Positions 45,462 through 57,884 are shown, counted from the stretch's first letter. The stretch is 64,000 nt of DNA from Siphonodentalium dalli (GCA_032622095.1 CP136066.1:146785559-146849558), one strand, 5' to 3'. Notes: a model not told the origin generated them from the sequence alone. Numbers and translations are program-made.

Positions 45462-46060
45462 TGTTGATCCAGCTTAAATTGTACTGATATCAGCTTCCCG
45501 GTAAGTGATAATAACACCGAGCGCCCTGTTTAGGTGCTGTTATGCACAACCAAATAACAATAAGTTTGAGTCCAATAAATCTGGTCCTCTGGAGCGTCGC
45601 CCAGTTAACGCCACTAATTGGAATACGATTATTTTTAGGCAATTCTTGGTCGCACTCAGCGGCTCTTGTATTTTCCATCGAGGGATCTCTTATCCGAGAC
45701 CAAGACGAATAGCGTGCACATTCTGGTCAGTTATTGGAAAAGATCCTCTGATGAATGTTTATCACACCTTCGGTGTCAGCACAACGGCGAATAGTTTTAG
45801 AAGAGTTCACCAATCTTTGCTGTCCGGTACCATTCAGTCAGGCTTATTGGTTGTTGATCACACCTCTGCAATCGTGGCTTGGCAAGACACCTTAGTATCA
45901 CACATGTCGGCAAATAATCGATACTGTGACCAAAATGGCGGCGTAAACAACCAAATCAATGTCTATGTAGATGGTGAATGTGTCAAAGTCAATTTGAAAA
46001 AACTCACACGTTACACATGAGAATCATCACACAGTTCAGATATCCATCATATAGTGCATA
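45462..46060 (-). other. Probable LINE 5' leader
   Basis: Lies directly upstream of ORF1 on the minus strand and would hold an internal promoter if the copy is full length. No TATA-like element is convincing. A plus-strand open frame of 171 codons (45505-46020) crosses it; I treat it as fortuitous. The upstream limit is uncertain. Confidence 0.5.
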
Positions 46061-46317
46061 TCCTATCACATCGCTTAGTTGTTGTCGAACATATATCGTA
46101 ATTTAAAGAGTTTTGAAGCTAGTTTGGAGAGCGAAATAAAACGTGACCGTAGGTCAGGACCGATAACTCTTTTTTCTGAAAAATCTTCTGGCCAAAAAGT
46201 GGCCATATGAAATTTTTAGTGGCCAAATAAAAAAAAGAATTGGCCAAATTAAATCCGCATTTTCTGGGCTCACAATTGATGACTAGATCATATGTTTTGA
46301 ATATATAGCTCTCTGAC
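46061..46317. repeat. Short GGCCA-rich stretch
   Basis: TCTGGCCAAAAAGTGGCCAT and AGTGGCCAAATAAAAAAAAG at 46187-46250 resemble 48715-48785 (GGCCATTGGCCACTTTGGCC). It may be one family with copies on both sides of the LINE fragment. Confidence 0.45.
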
Positions 46318-47133
46318 TATGTCGCGTCGCTGCTAAGTGCATTTGGTTAGAACACATACACACAACTCTCGATAAACTAGGACTATCATATTATTGGCTC
46401 GACCAGAAGGTCCATAACCGATATATTTTTAACTCGGCAATAAAGCAAAAAATCACAGATAGCTATATACAAGAATGGAGAGGCAGTATATCAAACTCGA
46501 ACAAACGCATATCCTATCGCACCGTCAAACATGACTATGGCATAGAGCACTACCCCTCCCTCACCAATAAAAATGTACTTTCGTGCCTCCTGAAATTCCG
46601 CACACGCAAACACAGACTACCCGTAGAGACAGGCTCATTGACAGGAGAAGAATACGAAAATAGAATATGCAAACTGTTCGAAAATGATTTGGGCGATGAA
46701 TACCACATTGTTCTGAAATGTAGCAAACTAGAAGATCTTAGACACAAATATATAAAACCATATTTTTATATCCGACCAAATATTTTGAAATTAACTAGTC
46801 TCTTCACTTCTACAAACAGGAAAACCCTAACAAATCTATCAATATTCATAAAAAAGGCTCTATGCCCCATGTCACATAGATATTACACACCGAACCTGTG
46901 TGCCCATCGTGAATATCCCTCTACACCCAGTCACTAACCCCACCTAACCCCTACTTTAACAAAATGAAATGCCCAACCAAAATAGATATTATGCACAAAA
47001 CAAAGCACAATAAATCTGTAATTTCAAAATGTAATGCGCACCATAATCTAATTGTATATACATATGATCGCGTGGTGTACGCGCTCACATGTCAGCCATG
47101 ATTTCGATGAGGAATAAACTATCTATCTATCTG
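46318..47133 (+). pseudogene. 5'-truncated LINE: C-terminal end of a reverse transcriptase ORF plus 3' UTR
   Basis: A single frame is open from about 46323 to the stop at 46937 (about 205 codons) with no internal stop. It contains KCIWLEHIHTTLDKLG, SYRTVKHDYGIEHY, LLKFRTRKHRLPVETG, then ENRICKLFENDLGDEYHIVL, the Gly-Asp-Glu-Tyr-His...Cys motif typical of the C-terminal finger of invertebrate LINE ORF2 proteins; one of the usual paired cysteines is missing. Upstream frames contain stops, so the copy is truncated there. The 3' UTR ends AATAAACTATCTATCTATCT (to about 47130), a (CTAT)n tail of the CR1/L2 kind. It is a different family from the LINE at 39.9-46.1 kb and on the opposite strand. Confidence 0.85.
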
Positions 47134-48690
47134 ACACCATGTTCGCCAAATAACCAAGTAATGGGGTTTGTTTTCATTGCTATTATCGCCGAAATAAAAC
47201 ACCAGTTATGTTGCTTATTATCGTGAGGTGTTGAATACCTATTGTTGTATTTAATAACCTTTTGTGGTGTGAAGCCCGGTTGTTATTATAAGACGGGATG
47301 CAGTTTACAACACATTGCGTAACTGACATGCCATCGCTGGTACATAGAAATATAGGACAACGCACTTACGTATTTTCAACCAATAAACTACAACAAGAAC
47401 ATGAAGATGATTTCACTTACGCCCGCGCCCTGGGAACCCATTCAAACCGGGGGAAGACGCAATCATTTCTATAACAGGCACTGCCCGCCACCAATATAAT
47501 TACAAATTCACTTTCAGAAGCTAGCGCTCATGTCATACACATTCCACTCACCTAACAACACCAACCAAGCGGGATCCGGCTTGAAAACCGACCCAGCACT
47601 AGCTTGGGGTGGGGTGCAGGAACTACAGACCCATAAGTGGTCATAGCTCTAAACGAGTTAGGAGCGGCATATACCAAAATATGCTAGCCCCGCTTGCCAC
47701 TCTGTCTTTTCTTCGGGAGTAGGACGGCTCACGGCTCAAGAACTGAACACACTGAAATGTACTAAATGTATATAAATGTTTTTTTTTTAAATAAAGAAAT
47801 TAACAAAATATAAAACCAAAAATCTATTGAATGTAATCATATATATCTCTGTACAAAACCATTTGCATATATCGTCAACAATTAAAGTATATCTTGTACA
47901 AAATCTTCGGATTTACTTCACCTATCGGAACCCAAATAACTCTGCACATAAAATTGTCAGAGTCTTCACTTATGCCCGTGCTATGGGATGCAGGGCGGTC
48001 CATACAGACACAACGAAACAAACAAAACATACTGTCTCTGCGCATTTGGCTATAGCAGAATAGCGGTATGATGGCGCATTGAATCACATTGAATCACATT
48101 GAATCACACGCTCTGCCTTGCGGTTGTTTTTTTAAACAACTAACAAACTAACACCATTTTAAAATTATAACACGGGGCCCCGCTCCTTTTTCAGCGCACC
48201 AGATGACACGCTCAGCTCAACCACATATTAATTTAAAAGGACCCACCCGGACACCCCTCACACCCCATATTAAAGCTCGTGGGCTCTTCCCCAAATAATC
48301 CATCCAATCAATTCAATCAACGGAATAACATTAATTCATTATGTCCGCTTTTGCCGTGTTCAGGCATGATTATTTTCTGTGTGCTATATCTCCAACAACA
48401 ACAAACCGTGGGGTGAAGGAGAAGATCACTCGATCTTTTCGACCATCCCGGGCGCTTCGCGCCCAACTACTCACTCTCTCACGTATTTCATCAACAAAAT
48501 AATAATTATTATGTGCAGAGATTAAGGCTTTTGTCGATTAGTACAACAATCACCATTCATTCAACGCTCCCATAACAAAATCAATTTGGGTTGACATCGT
48601 ATCCGCAGTACGAATCACGCGTCCAAAAACCGGCGATATTTCGTCACTTAACTTCGTTGAGCTATTCAGCGCTTTTTGAATTAGATTTCT
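47134..48690. other. Unassigned DNA with short repeats
   Basis: No gene is recognised. GAATCACATT is repeated in tandem at 48081-48109. A GGGGTGAAGGA...TTTCGACCATCCCGGG phrase (48412-48453), followed by a hairpin CCCGGGCGCTTCGCGCCC, matches the minus-strand tail at about 21118-21165. This suggests the 3' end of a shared element family. GC-rich text at 47560-47740 may be part of it. Confidence 0.45.
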
Positions 48691-49000
48691 GTCTCCATGA
48701 TTTGTGGTGAAAAAGTTTGGCCAAATGAATTTTTTTTGTGGCCAATTTCGCAAAAAAATGGCCATTGGCCACTTTGGCCACCGACAGCGGAAACACTGGA
48801 TAATGATATCTCTTTTCCCATAGGAACCATATATGATGTGCAAAAAAGACATACTGTGAAACAGATGTCAAGAATCTCCTATCAAACTTATAATGAATTG
48901 CGTAGTCACGTTTCAAACGATGTGAAACACGAAAATACGCTATACCCTCAAGCTATTCGTAAGTCATTTGATTACAGAACGATAATGCGCATTAAGTTAT
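48691..49000. other. GGCC-rich stretch and unassigned DNA
   Basis: GGCCATTGGCCACTTTGGCC and neighbours (48715-48785) pair with 46187-46250. The frames here (up to 104 codons) look like chance. Confidence 0.4.
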
Positions 49001-51661
49001 ATACTGTGTGACGTTAGCCCATTACATATAACTACAAATCCAGATGCAGCATGAGGTAGCAAGAATTCAAAAAGCGATGATTGACCTTGGAAAATGACAT
49101 TCACGTTAAAATGCTAAATTTAACTATATACAGCCCCATAACAAAAATAAAAGTTATCTCACCCATCTACTACAATTAATCGCTTCTCAACTCGATAATA
49201 AATTAAGTCAAGAATGACCTGAAGTACGACATAATTGGTGCGCTTACACATTCTGAGTCACAAAAACAAGGTTCGATATTTTGTGAACAAGAATAGTTGA
49301 GTCACGTTCGTGACTACTTATTGAAATATTTTAACCCAACTAACAGGTGGTATATAACGATTACAAAATATATACCCATAGCCGCGGATCATCTTGGTTG
49401 CTGATACTGTTAACCATTTTGGAATTTGACCTACCCCAACCAACACAAATAGATGCAACCTCAATTGATAAAATCCAAAGCACAATTGCTAGACACACTG
49501 ACCGAATAAAATTCTCAAAACGTTAAAGCTATACACAAATTATAGTGTCCTATAATAATTTCGGAAGCCAAATAAAATTTTGGCCATTTTATTTCAGTAA
49601 TTGTGTCCAACAACCGTGGTCATAAAGATGTATAACTTGGCTGATTTAACCCAACATCTGCATCACAATACGATGTTACATTACCACTGCGACTGGTGAA
49701 ACCCTTCAACACATCAACCTGTGTGTTTTCAAATGCTATTTACACAATCTAACTGTATATTTACCAAGCATAGTCCTTGCTGGTCAAATGCATTTATCAA
49801 AAAACTAATTTGTTGTATGGCATTCAAACTTAGAAATAGCATTTAAAACAACAATCAGTTATTTAAATTCAACATACATTCATTACTTCGGTTCATTGTA
49901 CCTCATGTTGGATTTTTTTTCAGAATCTATCCAGACAAGAACAATAGGATGCGATAGCAACCACTTCTTAACTCAGATAACACCAAAATTATTCAAAGTA
50001 TGACTTGAACATCAATAGCAGTTTCTCAACTCGATTAGCAATCAGTCAAGCGTGAACTGAAATGCATCAACGTAAACTCTTGATATATAGTGGAGTAGAT
50101 TAAGTCCAATTTTCAAGGCAATTGTTCAATTTGTGACTAAAGCATGAAACTGCACATATGTGCATATTCACATACTAATTGATATTAGATATGGAGCCAC
50201 GCTGAAATTTCACTTTAACCCCTCTTTTAAGTGGTTTTCCAAATTTAAAGAGCGTTTCATGATTATATAGTTTATTAAATGTCGCAATTAATCTTACCAT
50301 GAAATATGTGATTTATAATTTGGCATATACATTAAATATGATTCTGCGAAATATAATGCCACATTTTAGGGTAAAATTGGAACTCCCGTCCAAGATGGCC
50401 TTCAAAATGGTAGCCGTAAGTGGAAAATTTGACGTTTTTCACTAATATCTTCTACATCAGTTTCAGCTGTATGGAACTGATTCATATTTGTGACTTTATT
50501 TTTCAATTATTCATATTAACTGATCATTGGGGCAATGAAATATGCCATTCATGGGGTCCTAGCCCCTTCCAATCCCTCAAAAATTATATTTTGCAGAACT
50601 CGGTATGAAATTTCACCAAAAATCACAGTTAGGATTCTAGTCATATTTTAACAAGAAATGGACAGAATTGTGCAAACTAAGTGAGGAATAACATGACTTA
50701 TGGATATCTGAATGCAATGGAACCAAAATTGTCACTTGGTCTGAAAATGGCTGCCAAGATGTCTTTTGGAATCTGGTCATATTTGGGCAGAACGTCTAAA
50801 CGGAACTGAGTGAAATCATATTATGTGGCTAATCTCAACCATTATCATGAAGATCAACTTAATGTATGGTGAATGTCAAAATGACAGACAGAGAGTGAAT
50901 GTGTGTGCATAGATGAGGTGAATAGTTATACAGTTATCGTATGACCATGAATGGTGCGAAGGAGTGGCTATATGGTGATGGGGTGGTGTGTTCATGGTGA
51001 GATGTATATGTATACAATGGGTGACTGTATGATCATGTGTGAGGTGAATAGCTATACAAGGATTGTTTCTATGGTTATTGAAGTGGAGTATGGGTATAAT
51101 GATAGTAGCTGTGTGTTCATCTTTGTTGTTTATGTATATATAGAGTGACTGTAGGCTTATGTGTGAGATATACGTGCGCACCTTGGGTGACTATTGTCAT
51201 GTTATTTACTATTGCACATGTAAATATATGTTGGCTGTATGATCATGCGTGGGACAGTTGGTGTATGCATAAACAGGGAGTGGTTGTATGTTTATGTGTT
51301 TTGCATATAGGTGTACTTGGAATGGCTGTACGGTCGTGATTGTTGAAGTGTACATGCATACATGAGGTATAGCTGGATGGTTATTGGCGGCGTGTGGGTA
51401 TATATGAAGTGCCCTTGTGGTCATGGTTTTATGTGATGTATATGCATCTCTGCTGTGGTTGTATTGTCATTTGTGGGTGAAAAGGTATAGAGAGTAGCTG
51501 TATGATCTTGGAATGGGGTGTGTGAGTATAAATCCGAGTGGCTGGATTGGCATGGGCGATGTGTATATGCAAATATGAAGTGCACAAATGGTCGTTCAGG
51601 GTATTGGTATATCCATTGGTGAGATGTATATGTATACCTGGATTGACTCTATTGTCATAGG

Positions 51662-51742
51662 TGGTGTGTGTGTGTGGGGGGGTGTGGGGGGTGTGTGGTG
51701 TGTGATGGTGGGTGTGTGTGTGTGTGTGAGGGTGTGTGGGGG

Positions 51743-51788
<46 letters not shown>
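51662..51788 (+). repeat. (GT)n microsatellite
   Basis: A GTGTGTGT tract with GGGG interruptions, purest at about 51747-51786. It generates spurious frames on both strands. Confidence 0.95.
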
Positions 51789-52178
51789 CTTGGGTGGATA
51801 TATGGTCATGGGTGTGAAGAAAGGGTATACAGTGAGTGACCGTATGTCCAACGGTGAGGTTCTGCGCGTTGTATTACTATATCTAGAAGGTATGTATGGT
51901 CAATTATGAGGTGTCATTGTATACATGGAGTGACTCTATAATAGGCACTGGTGGGGTGTCTATGTACATTGTATTTATTTATTGGCAATATGGCCATGGG
52001 TGTGGCCAATATGCATACAGGAAGTGATCGTATGGCCAATGGGGGTGAATTGGTAAACAATGAGTGGCTGTATGACCATGAATGTTGTGTATGGTTATAC
52101 AGTGAGTGGCTGATTTGTCTTGAAAGTTGAGTGAGATGTATAATCAAATTTGGAATGCGTCAATGGCCATGTGTGCGG

Positions 52179-52591
52179 AGTAGTTAGAAGACTAGGCATA
52201 CGTGAACAATAGATCAAAGGGCTGTGCTATTGTTTCAACTATTGTTCTTAGTCTGTTCATCTCGGTCATCTATTGTTAAATAGTCTGATCATCCTATTGT
52301 TAACTGAGGCTATATCAACAAAAGGAAGTTGACGTAGGTGCAATTGACAATGGGGTGTACGTATGTCAACAAAAGTTATAATGAACTTAAGCCTTCTTCC
52401 CAGGTGGATGCAATAACAAAATGGTGTTGCCCAATGGAAAATAAAATGTCAATACAATCAAAGTTTTTAACAGTAGGATGATCAGACTATTTAACAATAG
52501 ATGACCGAGATTAACAGACTGAGAACAATAGTCGAAACAATAGCACAGCCCTTTGATGTATTGTTCACGTATGCCTAGTCTTCTAACTACT
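52179..52591. mobile_element. 413-bp MITE with about 122-bp inverted ends and 6-bp target duplication
   Basis: AGTAGTTAGAAGACTAGGCA and TACGTGAACAATA start the left arm (52179-52301). The same words, inverted, end the element (about 52470-52591), with only a handful of differences. GTGCGG flanks both sides (52173-52178 and 52592-52597). The interior has no open frame of note. It sits inside the F2 minisatellite, so it is younger than the array. Confidence 0.92.
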
Positions 52592-53050
52592 GTGCGGGGC
52601 ATTTGGTATATATAAATGTGTTGTATGGCCATTGGCGATGTGTTTATGTATAACCGAAGTTACTATATGGTTATGGTTGCAGTGTATATGTATATCTTGA
52701 GTGGATAAATGGTCATAAATGTGGCAAATAGATATACAGGGAGTGATGATTGTATGGCAAATGATGAGGCGAATAGGTATACAAGAAGTGACTATGATCA
52801 CGAATATGGCGAACATGTATACATGAAGTGACTATATGGTCATGGGTGAAGTGTGGGAGTATACTTGGTGTACCTGAAGGGTGACTCATGGCTGTATAGT
52901 CATGTGTGTGGTTTACTGGTAAACCCGAGTATGGTTGAATGGTTATGGGTGATAGGTGTATGTGTATAAAAGCGAGTGACTACGTGGTCATTTGTGTGGT
53001 ACATATATATATATAACATGATTGTATGGTCATGGGTGAGTTGTACAGTT

Positions 53051-53459
53051 GGACCTTTGGTGGCTATCACTTTCTATTATAACTCAAGTATATGTTAATC
53101 GATTGAGAGGTAATGTTAGATAGTTCTTCATCTTGGTGGCCTTTATATGCACAATGGAGGAAACGGTTTTCCTGACATCAGTCAATAAATCTTTATGCCA
53201 ATGGCCCAGAATTTGATGTTATTAATCATTTTTTTTCGCGAATCTCCTTATTTGACTTTGTAAAAGGCCTTCTGATTCACCTGTCAATGCATTACGCTGG
53301 CTATTTCTCTGTCATTCTAGTGTGCTAGGTGTGGGGATCCCTACCCCGATAGATGTGTTACCTGGTCTGACACCCACTTACCTATAATGGTTCCACATGT
53401 TATTGGGCCAGAGTAGGCACAAACGTATGCCCCTCTCAGTTCAGTTTCAGAGTTCTGTT
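53051..53459. other. Centre of foldback F2
   Basis: Starts with words shared with the F1 centre (about 12695), then about 280 bp that I do not find in F1 or F3. Confidence 0.5.
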
Positions 53460-54702
53460 ATTTCCGTTCAAAATTATGGCCAAAATCACATAAGAAGTTT
53501 TCGGCAAAATTACATACTGCATGATTTAAAATGAAATTATCGTGCCGCATAAGGTACTAGGACAACCAGAATATAACATATATTTGTCAGTTGATTAAGT
53601 AACATGTTTAATAACCAAGTGGATAACAGTGTACTTATCGTTACAGAAAAGCAGAGAATAATGTCCGGGATACGTTTGAAAATATCAACTTTTCTACCAA
53701 ATTTTTTGGACATTTTGCAAGCCAGCTTGAGTATATTTTTCTAAAAACACACCAGTGTGACGGATTTAAGACGGATCAAAACAATAAACACCAACTATAG
53801 TTCCATTTTACTTGAAAAAATTGTGCAAACCTGAAAAGTGATTGTTTTGCCGATTTTGAGAGAAAATTCCAATAATTTTGGTAATGAAATAGTAACAATT
53901 ATCCAAGATGTATCATAAATGTTAGTATGACAGAACAGCCAGTTTTATTCATCATCCATAACCTTTAAGCGATTGCATGGCACGCTGGGACGATATTTAC
54001 CATTTTTCGTATTTTGGCTGTCATTTTCAGCCAAAGTGACAATTTTGGTTCATTGAGTTAAATTATTCATGAGTCATGGTATGCCTCACTTACTTTGTAC
54101 AGTTCTGCCCATTTCTTGCTGAAATATGACTAGAATCCCAATGGTGATTTTTTGTGAACTTTCATACTGCGTTCTGTAAAATCAAATTATTGAGGGATCA
54201 GAAGGGTCTGTGATCCGAAGAATGGCATATTTCATTGCTCCAGTGATCAGTTAACATGAAAAATACATAATTAAGTCACATTTCCAAACCAGATCGGTAC
54301 AGAAAAAACTGGTCTAGAAGAAATTTGTGAAAAAACGTAAAATGTTCCACTTATGATTGCCATTTTGGTGTTCATCTTGAACGGGGAGTTCCAATTTCGC
54401 CCTAAAATGTGCCGTTATATCTCGCAAGGTCATACTTACTGTATATGCCTAATTTTAAATCGCATATTCCATGGTAATATTAATTGTGACATTCTAGAAA
54501 TTATATAATCACGAAACGCTCTTTAAATTCGAAGAAAAAAAACTTAAAAGAGCGGTTAAAGTGAAATTTCAACGTGGCTCCATATCTAATATCAATTGGT
54601 ATGTGAATATGTACATATGTGCAAATTTTAATGCTTTAGTCACGAAGTGAACAATTATTTTACTAATATACTCCACTAATATGTGCAACTGGATCCATTT
54701 AA

Positions 54703-55185
54703 AGGCACGGGAGGCCTTAATTGTCGAAAATATTCATATTTGTTCCAAACACCGTAAACAGAAAAACATTAAAACGCATACAGTTTCGTTCATATATACC
54801 ATGACCATCGCGTAAACAGCATGTTATCATAAAGTTTACCTAAGCTAGAGCCTGATTGTGTTACAGAAGACAGCAGAATGCTACTGGCTAATCACAAACA
54901 AATGACATAAACGCTCTTTATTAGTTCCATATCAGGAATTCACCAACAAAGAACGCTCTTTATGTTTACCATCATAATATAAACAAACACTATAAAAGTA
55001 ACTTTTTATGCTTTTGTTTACATAACAATGGTCAAATATATGACAATAACATACTGTTTATGCGATATTTCTTATTTGTATACGGACAAAGTCTGTCTAC
55101 ATTTTGATGTTCTTTCTGTTTGTGGCGGTTTTTGACTGGTGGAAATATTTTCACAGAATACCCACCGCCAAGGCCAACCGTACCT
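54703..55185. mobile_element. 483-bp MITE with TTAA target duplication
   Basis: Terminal repeats AGGCACGGGAGGCCTTAA and, from the right end, AGGTACGGTTGGCCTTGG. TTAA is at 54699-54702 and 55186-55189. Copy A of block Q has a single TTAA with matching flanks (CAGGATTCATTTAATATTAA at about 16703), the empty site. TTAA duplications are known for piggyBac, Kolobok and ISL2EU-type transposases; I cannot choose among them. A partial relative is at 24990-25105. Confidence 0.93.
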
Positions 55186-55359
55186 TTAATATTAACTACG
55201 CTTCCCTTCATGTCGCCAGTTATGCAGGTTACAATCAACTAATTATTTCCCATAGGCGACAATGTTAGGGTTAAGCCATGCCCACGATCCATTATCGTAC
55301 TTAGCCAAACTTGAGATATTTTGGCGTTTAGAACTCCATGTCGGACATAAGTTGTCAAA

Positions 55360-55710
55360 AAAGAAATGGTACCTTACCATACTTATTCCTGGAAATAAAT
55401 TGGCATTTCCACAACAACCCTTTTTGGAGCACAAAATTTCAGTATCGAAAAATACCCCCACCCTAACCAATTTGGCGACCAACGTAAACGCTTGACGAAC
55501 AATCCCACACAAATGGCCGAGGAATTAACACAGCCCATGAATTTCTTATTTCTTTCTTATTAAAGGTATAAAACACCATTCAGCTCCCGATTTTTTTATG
55601 CTGAGTCAACTCCATACGCAACTGCCAACTAAAGGGGCATAATTTCAATTATTTAGTTGTTTATAACCTAGAGTGGCCCAGTGGTGTACTCTCATGTATG
55701 CATTGTGTCT
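55360..55710 (+). other. Insertion-like segment present only in copy B of Q
   Basis: Copy A runs from GTTGTCAAAA (about 16887) almost directly into TGTGTCTGTCGGTAACAG, while copy B has about 350 extra bases here. I see no terminal repeats or coding frame. Confidence 0.5.
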
Positions 55711-55820
55711 GTCGTAACAGCTTCCTATTATATTTGTGTTCTCGATAAAATAAAATAAATGTTTTATCTCTGGCTAACTAAAATCAATGTGTTGCTGCTC
55801 CGGGGTACTGTAATTAATAA

Positions 55821-56744
55821 CAAGACAGTCAATGACTGTGGGTCGCTCAGACCTTAAAGACGAAGAAGACCGGGACTCTGAAGACTACAGTAGTCAGTAC
55901 TTGTCAAATAACTTTAAAACAAATAGTTATAAACTGGGACACATGTAGAGGGTATTGAACAGTGGACGGGGATATGGAGGTGTCTATCTTGAAATTTCTA
56001 ACTGCAAATCCCTCCCCTTCCCCCAATAGACCATTGGTCATTACCTCCCAACTGGACCAAACTAAAATACAACTGGTACATCAAGATCTCCAACTGTTGG
56101 ACATTTATCAAAACCTTACTGAAAATACGGATATATATCAAAATTATTACATGTAATATAGGAATCTATATACCAGTACCAGACATGAATTCACAGCATA
56201 GACAGGGTGTGTGCGGGAGTGTTAAATCTCATATTTCTGCCCCTAGTTGAACCAAATGTAAATCCCAATCTATGAGATCAATTGATCTAGTAATCTCAAA
56301 TGGTATATTATAGAAGTTGAAGTGGGTTCATTTTCATTAAAATATGTTACACAATTAAGGGAAGATCAATATTGTTCCTTGAAATCATCAGCATAATAAA
56401 TAGACACATCATTATAATAGATGAAAAGAAGTCAATAGACCATATAAACATAATATAACACTTGCCTGTACAACAACACAGCACATGGGAATTAATGTAA
56501 TTTAAATTGAAATGAATGACACAAATAAACACTTGTTTATCAAAGGCTGTCAGATAAGATACTCAGTAAGATCTCATTTCATACACAGGAGACATTAGTG
56601 AGAATGGCAGGCATACAAGATTTATATTGTTAGTGAAAGAGATGACTTCTCAAATAACATCCAGGCATTAGGAATGTTTAAGAAACATTTGTGACAGGTG
56701 TACATATACCTACTTTGAACCCTCAATTGGCAAGGGTAACAATC
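55821..56744 (+). repeat. Block P, copy B, first part
   Basis: 55821-55990 matches 3699-3880 and 56200-56330 matches 4826-4960. The remainder is AT-rich and unassigned. Confidence 0.6.
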
Positions 56745-57285
56745 TGTCTGTTCATGATTTTTCTCCCAGACCCCTGGACCGGTTTCAACTAAATTTTGTG
56801 GGATGAGTCGATTTAAATATTAAAAAGTATTTTTTTAAATGTTTTTTTCCCCGTTAATTGAGCAAGGAGTTAAATCTAAAAAAAACAATATTTTTTTTGG
56901 AGTTATGTTCCTGGCTCAGCCCACAATTGACCAAGTGACCCCATTTGAACACATCTGAACTCCAGTCACCCAAGGACCCTTCATACCAAATATGAACCCA
57001 TTCAACCTGATGGTACATGTGAAGAAGTAGTTTTTAAGAATTACTATGGAGGGCAAGAATTATGGCCCTGGCTTCACAACCATTTGACAGAGTGACCTCA
57101 TTTGAACAAATCTGAATGTGAGTCACATAGGGAACATCCACACCAAATATGAACCCATTCAGTCGTATGATCTAGAGAAGATGTTCAAAGAATTGTTGAC
57201 AGATGGATGGACGGACAGACAGATGAACAGGTGACAAATGAAATGTGATGACTATAGCTTCGTCTCAGCTGAGCTTAAAAATTAC
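56745..57285 (+). repeat. Interspersed repeat, uninterrupted full copy
   Basis: CTGTCTGTTCATG and CCCAGACCCCTGGACCGG lead without a break into TTAAATCTAAAAAAAACAAT and the GTGACC/ATATGAACCCAT body. It ends at GATGACTATAGCTTCGTCTC. This copy shows what the locus at 6021-9955 looked like before the hAT-like insertion. Confidence 0.75.
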
Positions 57286-57884
57286 ATTTCATTGAACAAA
57301 TCTGTAAATCCCCCCCCCCCTCTAACACTGTGGGGACATCCCTGCGAGAATATGACATACATGATTTATTTGAATGCCTGACCACTTTTGCCTAACAAAA
57401 TTGCCATGACCTTGAAAGCCAGTGCATTCTCTTTTATATGGGAGGCTCCCCATGGGAGACTCGCATATATAGAGAATGCACAAGCACGGGGTCTTCATTG
57501 CTGCACCAGCACAACTCTGGTCATGAAATGGTTAATATTAATAGTAAAAATAAACTTTAAACTATCAAACAGGTAATTTGTATCTGAGATAAACATGGGA
57601 TTAAATTACATTCATGCAACCACTATCAGCTACCAGTATGTCTTGGAGAGATGTCAACATTGAGATAATTAGTTTATAATGACTGGACAAACAGCTCTGC
57701 AGAGCAATACCAATGTATTGTGTTACTCCTACAGCTGTGATCAAAACAAGGATTTTCATGGGGTGAACTAGGCAGAGATAATATGGTATGGTACAGCGTG
57801 GTGTGGCAGGGACAGGAGGTGGAGTGGGTGGGGTGGGGTAGCTGTGATGTGTCTAAAACAATCAAAGGTCAAAATGGCAAAAAT
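57286..57884. other. Intergenic DNA, partly matching 4719-4800
   Basis: 57285-57360 matches 4719-4795. The rest is unassigned; a 62-codon frame at 57388-57576 is not convincing. Confidence 0.45.

Larger units (their letters stand above)
39915..46060 (-). mobile_element. Nearly full-length non-LTR retrotransposon (LINE), minus strand
   Basis: A 5' leader, an ORF1 region split into two frames by one stop, ORF2 with endonuclease and reverse transcriptase, and a short 3' UTR with AATAAA. The 3' end is estimated at 39900-39935 from the AATAAA at 39945-39950 and from the flanking repeat that resumes at about 39890. The 5' end is not sharply defined. I found no convincing target duplication. ORF2 is intact over 1159 codons, so the insertion is young. 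Domain order and motif style place it in the broad CR1/Jockey-like group of APE-type LINEs; the exact clade is not determined. Confidence 0.9.
50880..53050 (+). repeat. Minisatellite array of F2, all in one orientation
   Basis: Units of about 40-44 bp built on TATACA...GAGTGACTGTATGGTCATGG, interrupted by a GT microsatellite and by the MITE at 52179-52591. Unlike F1, no inverted array follows the centre. Confidence 0.85.
50090..54676. mobile_element. Foldback element F2
   Basis: Ends GTGGAGTA and TACTCCAC. The left arm, 50090-50880, is inverted at 53460-54676, for example GATATTAGATATGGAGCCAC (about 50181) against the reverse of 54575-54595, and GTAAAATTGGAACTCCC against 54380-54405. Between the arms is a forward minisatellite array (50880-53050) with a nested MITE, then a centre with GGTGGCTATCACTTTC as in F1. 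Copy A of block Q is uninterrupted at the matching place (about 16690-16705). The core arms match F1, but the outer 250 bp at each end do not. Confidence 0.85.
49068..55820 (+). mobile_element. Block Q, copy B (carries F2 and a TTAA MITE)
   Basis: The Q sequence itself is only about 2.1 kb: 49068-50089, 54677-54702 and 55186-55820. The rest is nested insertions. Its left flank (CCAGATGCAGCATGAGGTAG, then CAAGAATTC) and right flank (ACAAGACAGTCAATGACTG) are contiguous at 3664-3715, so this position is empty in the other paralogue. About 350 bp at 55360-55710 have no counterpart in copy A. Q has no coding frame and no terminal inverted repeat. Confidence 0.68.

Noticed and set aside
45505-46020. 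171-codon plus-strand open frame
   Set aside because: It lies antisense in the probable LINE 5' leader, has no recognisable domain and is explained by the GC content of the element.
51429-51851. 140-codon His/Thr-rich frame
   Set aside because: Produced by the GT microsatellite and minisatellite.
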